Assembly (NCBI GenBank): GCA_022574265.1
Contig: JACZSI010000043.1
Span: 1-11,568, forward strand
Reading direction: 5' to 3'
DNA: 11,568 bases
From: Chloroflexota bacterium
GTDB taxonomy: Bacteria; Chloroflexota; Dehalococcoidia; Lucifugimonadales; Australimonadaceae
A program made the translations under genes and the position numbers. Positions 5,496 through 11,568 of the stretch are shown here, piece after piece. The notes below the pieces were generated by a model. The model saw nothing but the letters and a program-made list of their open reading frames with translations, was not told the origin of the DNA and searched no databases. Within the stretch, counting starts at the first letter, position 1. Each line of letters starts with the position of its first letter.

Positions 5496-6044
5496 GTGCC
5501 CACAGAACGGCTCCTGATGACCGGCGAGGACATGCGGCGCGTGATCAGCCGCATCGCGCACGAGATCGTCGAGCGCAACCGCGGCGCCGACGGCCTCGTG
5601 CTGGTCGGGCTCCAGCGCCGGGGCGTGCCGCTGGCCAAGTGGCTCGCGAGCGCTATCCAGGCGTTCGAGGACGTCGAGGTCCCGGTCGGCGCGCTCGACA
5701 CGAACCTCTACCGCGACGACCTGACGAGCCGTCGACAGCCGATGCTGCGCCCCACGACGCTGCCGGTGGACGTCGACGACAAGGTCGTCGTGCTGGTCGA
5801 CGACGTGCTCTACACCGGCCGCACGGCGCGCGCCGCGCTCAACGCGCTCATGGACCTCGGACGGCCCACGCAGGTGCAGCTTGCGGTGATGGTCGACCGC
5901 GGCCACCGCGAGCTGCCCATCCGCGCCGACTACGTGGGCAAGAACGTCCCCACCGCGCCGGACGAGCAGGTCCGCGTGCGCGTCGACGACTTCGACTCGG
6001 TGGACGAGGTCGTCCTGGTCGTGGAGCGCGAGGTGCCGGCATGA
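5496..6044 (+). CDS. pyrR: bifunctional PyrR: pyr operon RNA-binding regulator / uracil phosphoribosyltransferase
   Basis: PyrR binds leader RNA when UMP is high and represses pyrimidine synthesis; many members also convert uracil and PRPP to UMP. The product is 182 residues, the usual length. The PRPP-binding signature [14 protein letters not shown] is at 97-110, followed by family-typical [33 protein letters not shown] (121-153). The N terminus reads [21 protein letters not shown], matching the first PyrR helix. The frame is open from 5358, but the GTG at 5496 is chosen because AGAGG lies seven bases upstream and it gives the family length. The upstream extension would run through the leader hairpins. 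The ribosome-binding site lies in the 3' arm of the leader hairpin, so translation of pyrR itself looks regulated. Its TGA overlaps the pyrB ATG (ATGA). Confidence 0.95.
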   Translation: MPTERLLMTGEDMRRVISRIAHEIVERNRGADGLVLVGLQRRGVPLAKWLASAIQAFEDVEVPVGALDTNLYRDDLTSRRQPMLRPTTLPVDVDDKVVVLVDDVLYTGRTARAALNALMDLGRPTQVQLAVMVDRGHRELPIRADYVGKNVPTAPDEQVRVRVDDFDSVDEVVLVVEREVPA

Positions 6045-7036
6045 CGACGCGCGCACCGGTAGAGGCGGCTCCAGGCACGAGCGTCGCTCCACGCCGCCAC
6101 GTCCTCGACCTCGACGACTTCTCGGCCAGCGAGATCCACGTCTTGCTGGACTCGGCCGAGGCGATGCGCGAGGTCCTGGGCCGCAGCATCAAGAAGGTGC
6201 CGTCGCTCCGGGGCAAGGTCGTCGTCACGCTCTTCCTCGAGCCGAGCACCCGCACGCGGGTCTCGTTCGAGCAGGCCGGCAAGATGCTGAGCGCCGACGT
6301 CATCAACGTCGGCGAGACCGGCAGCAGCGCCGAGAAGGGCGAGTCGCTGCTGAACACGGCGCTCACGCTCCAGGCCATGCGCGCCGACCTCATCGTCCTC
6401 CGCCACCCGCACTCCGGCGCGCCCTACTTCCTGGCACGCCACCTGACGTCCACGGCCGTCGTCAACGCCGGCGACGGGATGCACGCGCACCCCACGCAGG
6501 CACTGCTCGACCTGATGACGATGCGGCGCCATCTGGGGTCGCTGGAAGGCGCCAAGGTCGTGATCGTCGGAGACGTGCTGCACAGCCGCGTGGCGCGCTC
6601 CAACGCCTTCGGACTCGCCGCTTCCGGCGCGAGCGTGGTCCTCTGCGGCCCGCCGACCATGATGCCGCTCGACCTGCTGCGACCTGGCGGCACGCCGAGC
6701 CTCCCGAACGTCACGCTCGAGCCCGACCTGGATGCCGCCATCGAGGATGCGGACGTCGTCATGACGCTGCGGCTCCAGGCCGAGCGCCAGGCGGCGGGCA
6801 TGCTGCCGAGCCTGCGCGAGTACACGCGCCGGTGGCAGGTCAACGAGGCGCGCATGAGCCGCGCAAAGCCGGGCGCGCTGCTGATGCACCCCGGCCCGAT
6901 GAACGAGGGGGTCGAGATCGCATCCTCGCTGGCCCACGGCGGCTCCTCGCAGATCGAGGAGCAGGTCACGAACGGCGTCGCGCTACGGATGGCGCTCCTC
7001 TACCAGCTGCTGACCGGCACCGAGGAGCGCCCATGA
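6041..7036 (+). CDS. pyrB: aspartate carbamoyltransferase catalytic subunit
   Basis: Condenses carbamoyl phosphate with L-aspartate to N-carbamoyl-L-aspartate, the committed step of UMP synthesis. The product is 331 residues, about twenty more than Bacillus PyrB because of a short N-terminal leader. Carbamoyl phosphate-binding STRTR is at 69-73, the mobile loop SSAEKGES (95-102) carries the active-site Lys99, HPTQ is at 150-153, the aspartate-side RLQAERQ at 244-250 and GPMNEG at 285-290. No regulatory pyrI is seen in the window. The ATG is preceded by GAGGTG five bases upstream and overlaps the pyrR stop by 4 bp. Its own TGA overlaps the pyrC ATG in the same way, indicating coupled translation. 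Confidence 0.97.
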   Translation: MTTRAPVEAAPGTSVAPRRHVLDLDDFSASEIHVLLDSAEAMREVLGRSIKKVPSLRGKVVVTLFLEPSTRTRVSFEQAGKMLSADVINVGETGSSAEKGESLLNTALTLQAMRADLIVLRHPHSGAPYFLARHLTSTAVVNAGDGMHAHPTQALLDLMTMRRHLGSLEGAKVVIVGDVLHSRVARSNAFGLAASGASVVLCGPPTMMPLDLLRPGGTPSLPNVTLEPDLDAAIEDADVVMTLRLQAERQAAGMLPSLREYTRRWQVNEARMSRAKPGALLMHPGPMNEGVEIASSLAHGGSSQIEEQVTNGVALRMALLYQLLTGTEERP

Positions 7037-8403
7037 GCGCGCCGCTGCTCATCAGGAACGCGCGGCTCATCGACCCATCCGATGGGTCCGACGCCGTCGG
7101 CGACCTGCTGATCAAGGACGGCGTCATCGCGCGCCGGGGATCCGCCAATGGGAGCGTCCCCGACGGTACCCGCGTCGTGGACGGCACGGGGATGGTCGTG
7201 GCGCCCGGCTTCATCGACCTCCACGCCCACCTGCGCGAGCCCGGCGGCGAGGACAAGGAGACGATCGCGACCGGCACGGCGGCCGGAGCGCGCGGCGGCT
7301 TCACGACGCTGTGCTGCATGCCGAACACCACGCCCACGATCGACAGCGCGACCGTCGTCGAGTTCATCGCGCGCCAGGCGGCCGACGCTGGCTCCATCCG
7401 CGTGCTGCCGTTCGGCGCCGTCTCGCGCGGCCGCTCAGGGGTCGAGCTCACGGACATGGAGGAGCTCGCGCGCGCGGGCGCCGTCGGCTTCACCGACGAC
7501 GGCAACCCGGTGGCCACCGGACACCTGATGCAGATGGCGCTGCTGTATGCGGGCCAGCTCGGGCTGCCCGTCATGGACCACTGCGAGGACCACTCGATCA
7601 CCCGTGCCCATTCGACAGGCTCAGGACAGGGACTCGGTGTAAACGAGGGCTGGGTCGCCTCGCGCCTCGGACTCGCCGGGTACCCCTCGGCCGCCGAGGA
7701 GTCGATCGTCGCGCGAGACATCGCGCTCCTCGAGCTCGCCGGCGGCGCGCTGCACATCGCGCACCTGAGCACCGCCGGCGGCATCGCCCACGTCCGGCGC
7801 GCGAAGGAGCGCGGCCTGCGCGTGACCGCCGAGGCGACGCCGCACCACCTCACGATGACCGAGGCGTGGGTGCTCGGCGCCCACGGCCGTGGGAGCCCCG
7901 ATGAGGCGCTCGGCGCCGCATCGTACGAGACGCGGGCCAAGGTCAGCCCGCCGCTGCGCGCCGAGACCGACCGCCAAGCGCTCGTCGAAGCGCTGGCCGA
8001 CGGCACGGTCGACGCCGTCGCGACCGACCACGCGCCGCACACGTTCGCCGACAAGGCCGTGCCGTTCGACGAGGCCACGGTCGGGCTGTCGGTCTTGGAG
8101 ACCGCGCTCGGCTCGCTGATGGGCCTCGTGCACGGCGGCGCGCTCGATCTGCCGACGCTCGTCCAGCGGCTCACGGCCGGGCCCGCGAGCGTCCTCGGCG
8201 AGCGCTACGCCGACCTCGCGACGCTCCGGAAGGGCACGCCGGCGGACGTCGTGCTGTTCGATCCCGACGAATCGTGGGTGGTCGACGCGGCGAGCTTCGC
8301 TTCGAAGGGCAAGAACACGCCGCTCGACGGCGAGACGCTCGTGGGCCGCGTGAAGCTGACGGTCGCGGGCGGCGAGATCGCGTTCGACGGGCTCGCATCG
8401 TGA
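7033..8403 (+). CDS. pyrC: dihydroorotase, type I, carrying an in-frame repeat insertion
   Basis: Zinc amidohydrolase that cyclises N-carbamoyl-aspartate to dihydroorotate. The product is 456 residues. The metal-binding motif GFIDLHAHLREPG is at 59-71 (His64, His66); TDDG at 154-157, the His of MDHCED (His183), LHIAHLST at 240-247 and the catalytic Asp332 of TDHAPHT are all present, so the enzyme looks active. Between HCED and NEGW lies RAHSTGSGQGLGV, longer than the short Gly-rich link normal in this family. It is encoded by a copy of a dispersed 'TTCGACAGGCTCAGG' repeat (7607-7631). The start is supported by GAGGAG five bases upstream and by the ATGA overlap with pyrB. Its TGA overlaps the carA GTG (GTGA). 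Confidence 0.96.
   Translation: MSAPLLIRNARLIDPSDGSDAVGDLLIKDGVIARRGSANGSVPDGTRVVDGTGMVVAPGFIDLHAHLREPGGEDKETIATGTAAGARGGFTTLCCMPNTTPTIDSATVVEFIARQAADAGSIRVLPFGAVSRGRSGVELTDMEELARAGAVGFTDDGNPVATGHLMQMALLYAGQLGLPVMDHCEDHSITRAHSTGSGQGLGVNEGWVASRLGLAGYPSAAEESIVARDIALLELAGGALHIAHLSTAGGIAHVRRAKERGLRVTAEATPHHLTMTEAWVLGAHGRGSPDEALGAASYETRAKVSPPLRAETDRQALVEALADGTVDAVATDHAPHTFADKAVPFDEATVGLSVLETALGSLMGLVHGGALDLPTLVQRLTAGPASVLGERYADLATLRKGTPADVVLFDPDESWVVDAASFASKGKNTPLDGETLVGRVKLTVAGGEIAFDGLAS
7607..7631. repeat. dispersed REP-like repeat inside pyrC
   Basis: The stretch contains TTCGACAGGCTCAGG (7611-7625), the core of a short repeat family common in intergenic DNA of many bacteria, especially Chloroflexota and some Proteobacteria. 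In the pyrC frame it reads HSTGSGQG; in another frame it gives the familiar PFDRLRTG peptide. It adds about 8-10 residues without breaking the frame. Only this copy was seen in the window. Confidence 0.75.
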
Positions 8404-9470
8404 CGGCGGCGTACCTCGTGCTCAGCGACGGCACCGTCTACCAGGGCTACTCCTTCGGCGCCTCCACCCCCTCGTTCGGCGAGGTCGTCTTCAACACGAG
8501 CATGGCCGGGTACCAGGAGATGCTCACCGACCCCTCGTACGCCGGGCAGATCGTCGTGCCGACCTACCCGCTCCAGGGCAACTACGGCATCAACGACGAC
8601 GACGTCGAGTCGCGGCGTGTCCAGGTGGCGGGCTTCGTCGTCCGGGAGGCCTCGACGACGCCCTCCCACTTCGACTCGACCCGGACGCTGCACGACTACC
8701 TGGCCAGCGAGGGGATCGCCGGCATCTGGGGCGTGGACACGCGCGCCGTCACGCGGCGCATCCGCTCGCACGGCGTGATGATGGGCGCGCTGACGACCGG
8801 CGACCCGCAAGCGGCCCTCGCCGAGCTCGCCGCCCTGCCCGCCTACGACGCCGTCAACTTCGTCGAGCGCGTCACCGCGGCCGAGCCCTACGCGTGGCCG
8901 AACGGCGGCGACGGCAAGCGGGTCGCGGTCGTGGACTGCGGCGTGAAGTACAACATCCTCCGGCTGCTGGCCGCGCGCGGCTGCGCCGTCACCGTGCTGC
9001 CCGCCACGGCTTCCGCCGACGAGGTGCTGGCGCTCGAGCCGGAGGGCGTCGTCTTCTCGCCCGGCCCTGGGGACCCGGTCCACAACACGGTGACGGTCGA
9101 GACGGCGGCCGCCATCATCGAGCGCGTGCCGACGCTCGGCATCTGCCTGGGGCACCAGGTCGTCGCGCGGGCGCTTGGCGCGCAGACCTACAAGCTGAAG
9201 TTCGGCCACCGCGGCGCGAACCACCCGGTGCGGGACCTCGAGACGGGGCGCGTCACCATCACCGCGCAGAACCACGGGTTCGCCGTCTCCGACGACGGCC
9301 TGCCGCCGGAGCTCGTCGTCACGCACCGGAACCTGAACGACGGCACGATCGAGGGTCTGCGGCACCGCGACCGCCCGGTGCTCACGATCCAGTACCACTC
9401 CGAGGGCTCGCCGGGGCCGCGGGACAACGAGTACATCTTCGACCGCTTCTTGGAGCTGATGCGCTCCTGA
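8400..9470 (+). CDS. carA: carbamoyl-phosphate synthase small (glutaminase) subunit
   Basis: Hydrolyses glutamine and passes ammonia to CarB for carbamoyl phosphate synthesis. The product is 356 residues. The N-terminal CarA domain shows FGEVVFNTSMAGYQEMLTDPSY (26-47) and GIWGVDTRAVTRRIR (108-122). The class I glutamine amidotransferase domain has the nucleophile Cys249 in GICLGHQ and the His333/Glu335 pair in QYHSEGSPGP. Most relatives have Pro where Ser334 stands, but the catalytic residues are intact. The start is GTG, overlapping the pyrC stop (GTGA), with little ribosome-binding site, so it depends on coupled translation. The usual partner carB does not follow at once: a vapBC module lies between them. 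Confidence 0.96.
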   Translation: MTAAYLVLSDGTVYQGYSFGASTPSFGEVVFNTSMAGYQEMLTDPSYAGQIVVPTYPLQGNYGINDDDVESRRVQVAGFVVREASTTPSHFDSTRTLHDYLASEGIAGIWGVDTRAVTRRIRSHGVMMGALTTGDPQAALAELAALPAYDAVNFVERVTAAEPYAWPNGGDGKRVAVVDCGVKYNILRLLAARGCAVTVLPATASADEVLALEPEGVVFSPGPGDPVHNTVTVETAAAIIERVPTLGICLGHQVVARALGAQTYKLKFGHRGANHPVRDLETGRVTITAQNHGFAVSDDGLPPELVVTHRNLNDGTIEGLRHRDRPVLTIQYHSEGSPGPRDNEYIFDRFLELMRS

Positions 9471-9474
9471 CGAT

Positions 9475-9507
9475 ATTGATGTACAATTATGATGCTATAC
9501 ATTGATG
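9475..9507 (+). promoter_or_regulatory. AT-rich promoter/operator of the vapBC module
   Basis: This AT-rich island stands out in GC-rich surroundings. It holds the direct repeat ATTGATG (9475-9481 and 9501-9507), the inverted pair ATGTA/TACAT (9479-9483 and 9498-9502), and a TGn-extended -10 TGCTATACA (9493-9501). Such symmetric AT-rich boxes are typical operators for ribbon-helix-helix antitoxins that repress their own promoter. The transcript would read through vapBC into carB, since no terminator is visible after it. Confidence 0.5.
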
Positions 9508-9517
9508 AGGTTTACTG

Positions 9518-9751
9518 ATGCGCACGACGGTGGACATAGACGAAAAGCTCCTCGCCGATGTCGTCGAGCAGACCGGCGAGAAGAGCAAGGGCAAGGCGCT
9601 GAACAGGGCCTTGGAAGAGTACCTGTACTGGAAAGCGGTGGAAGGCCTCCGCGCCATCGCGGGGAAGGTCGAGTTCGTGGACGGCTTCGAGCAGATGCTT
9701 GAAGACCAGAAGGCGAGAGAGGTCGAGCGGCTCAAGCGCGCTCGCCTGTAG
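9518..9751 (+). CDS. vapB: VapB-family type II antitoxin (ribbon-helix-helix)
   Basis: A 77-residue DNA-binding antitoxin. The N-terminal strand MRTTVDIDEKLL and the helices that follow, with KGKALNRALEEYL (24-36), match the ribbon-helix-helix DNA-binding region of the VapB family. The charged C-terminal tail (about 50-77) would wrap the toxin. The protein should neutralise the VapC nuclease encoded 12 bp downstream and, with it, repress its own promoter. The start is supported by GAGG seven bases upstream of the ATG. It lies 47 bp after carA, an unusual place for a toxin-antitoxin pair, within the pyrimidine operon. Confidence 0.85.
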   Translation: MRTTVDIDEKLLADVVEQTGEKSKGKALNRALEEYLYWKAVEGLRAIAGKVEFVDGFEQMLEDQKAREVERLKRARL

Positions 9752-9763
9752 CAGGGTGCCCTG

Positions 9764-10153
9764 GTGATAGTCGTAGACAGTTCCGTCTGGATCGAGTATC
9801 TCCGCACGCCTGATTCCGAGCATGGGCGTGCGCTGGATTCTCTGCTGGACCGCAAAGAAGCACTGATAACGGGGGTGGTCATCGCGGAGGTGGTACAAGG
9901 CCTCAGGTCAGACCAGCAACGGACGGCGGTCGCCGACCATCTACTCCGCTTGCCCTATGGCGATCTCAGCAAGGACGGCTGGTTGCAGGTCGGAGAGCTC
10001 GCCTACCAGATGAGGAGACAGGGTCAGACCCCCGGCTTGGCTGACCTGGCCATCGCGACCGTCGCCATTCAGGGCGGCCATGAGCTGTACACCCTGGACG
10101 CCGACTTCGATCGGGTTCCGGGGCTCACCCTGCACCAGGTCGAGGCGAGATGA
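9764..10153 (+). CDS. vapC: VapC-family toxin, PIN-domain ribonuclease
   Basis: A 129-residue PIN-domain endoribonuclease; VapC toxins cut tRNA or rRNA and stop growth when VapB is lost. The acidic active-site residues are in place: Asp5 in IVVDSSVW, Glu42 in VIAEVVQG, Asp94 in GLADLAIA, and Asp112/Asp114 in LYTLDADF. The protein therefore looks intact and active. The start is GTG with AGGG seven bases upstream. The stop codon overlaps the carB ATG (ATGA), so translation of carB is probably coupled to that of the toxin. The RNA target cannot be read from sequence. Confidence 0.92.
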   Translation: MIVVDSSVWIEYLRTPDSEHGRALDSLLDRKEALITGVVIAEVVQGLRSDQQRTAVADHLLRLPYGDLSKDGWLQVGELAYQMRRQGQTPGLADLAIATVAIQGGHELYTLDADFDRVPGLTLHQVEAR

Positions 10154-11568
10154 GCACGTCCCCTAAGCCCAAGAAGGTCCTCGTGATCGGCAGCGGGCCC
10201 ATCGTGATCGGGCAGGCGGCCGAGTTCGACTACGCGGGCACGCAGGCCTGCAAGGCGCTGCGGGAGGAGGGCGTGACGACGGTGCTCGTCAACTCCAACC
10301 CCGCGACGATCATGACCGACGAGGACATCGCCGACGTGGTCTACATCGAGCCGCTCACCGTCGACGTGCTCGAGCGCATCATCGCCGCCGAGCGCCCCGA
10401 CGGGTTGCTGCCGACGCTCGGCGGGCAGACGGGGCTCAACTTGGCCGTGGCGCTCCACGACGCGGGCGTGCTCGAGCGCTACGGCGTCCGGTCCCTTGGC
10501 ACGCCGATCGAGACGATCCGCACGGCCGAGGACCGCGAGCTGTTCCGCGCGCTGCTGACGCGCATCGGCGAGCCGACGCCCGAGAGCGCGGTCGTGAATG
10601 AGCTCGCCGACGGCATGGAGGTCGCCCGGGGGCTCGGGCTGCCGCTGGTGGTCCGGCCCGCGTACACGCTCGGCGGTACCGGCGGGGGCTTCGCGACGAC
10701 GATGGAGGAGCTCGCGGAGGTCTTGCGCAGCGGACTCGCGGCCAGCCCGATCCAGCAGGTCCTGCTCGAGCGCTCGCTCGTCGGCTGGCGCGAGATCGAG
10801 TACGAGGTGATGCGCGACGGCGCCGACACCTGCATCACCATCTGCAACATGGAGAACCTCGACGCGATGGGCGTGCACACGGGCGATTCCATCGTCATCG
10901 CGCCGAGCCAGACGCTCTCCGACAAGGAGTACCAGATGCTCCGCTCCGCGAGCATCCGTATCATCCGGGCGCTCGGGGTCGAGGGCGGCTGCAACGTCCA
11001 GTTCGCGCTCGCCCCGCACCCCATCATCGGCGAGACGCTGCCCGGCGGCGCGCCGGAGCCACTCTCCTACCACGTCATCGAGGTCAACCCCCGGGTCAGC
11101 CGCTCCTCGGCGCTCGCGTCGAAGGCCACCGGCTACCCGATCGCGCGCGTCGCCGCCAAGATCGCGGTCGGCAAGCGGCTCGACGAGATACCGAACGCGG
11201 TGACGCAGAAGACATCCGCGGCCTTCGAGCCGGCGCTCGACTACTGCGTCATCAAGATACCGCGCTGGCCGTTCGACAAGTTCGCTTCCGGCGACCGCGA
11301 CATCGGCACGCAGATGAAGGCGACGGGCGAGGTGATGGCCATCGACCGCAGCTTCGAGGCGGCGCTCCAGAAGGCGGTGCGCTCGCTCGAGATCGGCGGC
11401 CGCTCGCTCCGGTGGGAGGACCCGGAGTGGGAGTCCCTGGCCGCCAACGAGCTCCCGCTGCATCCCACCGACCTCCGGCTGTGGGCGCTCGCCGCGGCGC
11501 TGCGCCGCGGGATGAGCGTCGCGGAGGTCGCGAAGGCCGCGCTCGTCGAGCCTTGGTTCCTCTCCGGC
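10150..11568 (+). CDS. carB: carbamoyl-phosphate synthase large subunit (N-terminal 473 residues, cut by window end)
   Basis: Makes carbamoyl phosphate from bicarbonate, ATP and the ammonia delivered by CarA. The visible 473 residues cover the carboxyphosphate domain and the start of the oligomerisation domain, of about 1070 in the whole protein. Hallmarks are [21 protein letters not shown] near the N terminus, [10 protein letters not shown] (48-57), the ATP-grasp loop [11 protein letters not shown] (170-180), [14 protein letters not shown] (207-220), and [20 protein letters not shown] (311-330). Gln284, Glu311 and Asn313 correspond to E. coli Gln285, Glu299 and Asn301, the metal ligands. The Gln-to-Glu distance is 27 instead of 14, so a 13-residue Pro/Gly-rich loop is inserted. 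The ATG overlaps the vapC stop (ATGA); GAGG lies four bases upstream. The reading frame is open to the last base of the window. Confidence 0.96.
   Translation, partial: MSTSPKPKKVLVIGSGPIVIGQAAEFDYAGTQACKALREEGVTTVLVNSNPATIMTDEDIADVVYIEPLTVDVLERIIAAERPDGLLPTLGGQTGLNLAVALHDAGVLERYGVRSLGTPIETIRTAEDRELFRALLTRIGEPTPESAVVNELADGMEVARGLGLPLVVRPAYTLGGTGGGFATTMEELAEVLRSGLAASPIQQVLLERSLVGWREIEYEVMRDGADTCITICNMENLDAMGVHTGDSIVIAPSQTLSDKEYQMLRSASIRIIRALGVEGGCNVQFALAPHPIIGETLPGGAPEPLSYHVIEVNPRVSRSSALASKATGYPIARVAAKIAVGKRLDEIPNAVTQKTSAAFEPALDYCVIKIPRWPFDKFASGDRDIGTQMKATGEVMAIDRSFEAALQKAVRSLEIGGRSLRWEDPEWESLAANELPLHPTDLRLWALAAALRRGMSVAEVAKAALVEPWFLSG

Noticed and set aside
10069..11463. 464-codon minus-strand frame opposite carB.
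   Set aside because: Antisense shadow of carB, whose plus-strand frame is fully open and matches the family throughout.
1..11568. tRNA, rRNA, CRISPR array, insertion sequence or transposase.
   Set aside because: No cloverleaf or rRNA-like stretch, no regularly spaced repeats and no transposase or integrase coding sequence were seen.

Overview
The window is about 11.6 kb of GC-rich bacterial DNA. GC is roughly 65-70% in the core genes and drops to about half in one gene near 3.2-4.2 kb. Coenzyme F420 enzymes, a PyrR-controlled pyrimidine operon in the order pyrR-pyrB-pyrC-carA-carB, and one copy of a 'TTCGACAGGCTCAGG'-type dispersed repeat fit a Chloroflexota lineage (Dehalococcoidia/SAR202-like) best. 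A high-GC actinomycete is the main alternative. The taxonomic call is inference from gene content only.

Layout. (1) Positions 60-3008, minus strand: a three-gene cluster reading right to left. It holds an LLM-class F420-dependent oxidoreductase, an MFS exporter whose most plausible start is a CTG overlapping the upstream stop codon (CTGA), and the NADPH:F420 oxidoreductase npdG. A TGn-extended -10 box lies in front of the first gene. (2) Positions 3086-4737: a segment bracketed by two imperfect 22-nt direct repeats (19/22). It carries a lower-GC gene with a PD-(D/E)XK-like nuclease core in an E-x-Q variant, and a 122-residue protein of unknown function with its own promoter. (3) Positions 4783-5297: a small membrane-anchored protein that probably starts at TTG, followed by a strong intrinsic terminator.

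(4) Positions 5302-11568: the pyrimidine operon. A TTGCCG-N18-TATACT promoter feeds a leader of about 160 nt. The leader contains a recognisable PyrR-binding loop, a central hairpin, and a hairpin whose 3' arm is the Shine-Dalgarno sequence of pyrR and is followed by five T. The genes pyrR, pyrB, pyrC and carA are chained by 4-bp ATGA/GTGA overlaps. A complete vapBC toxin-antitoxin module with its own AT-rich, operator-like promoter then sits between carA and carB, and the toxin stop codon overlaps the carB start (ATGA). carB runs off the right edge.

How the genes work together. CarA and CarB make carbamoyl phosphate, PyrB condenses it with aspartate, and PyrC closes the ring to dihydroorotate. 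PyrR would shut the operon down when UMP is high. The embedded vapBC promoter could supply carB with transcripts that do not pass through the PyrR-controlled leader. In the left cluster NpdG would exchange hydride between NADP and F420, and so could supply the reduced F420 used by the LLM-family enzyme. The most unusual features are the toxin-antitoxin module wired by overlap into the pyr operon, the repeat sequence translated in frame inside pyrC, and the stand-alone nuclease-like gene between direct repeats.
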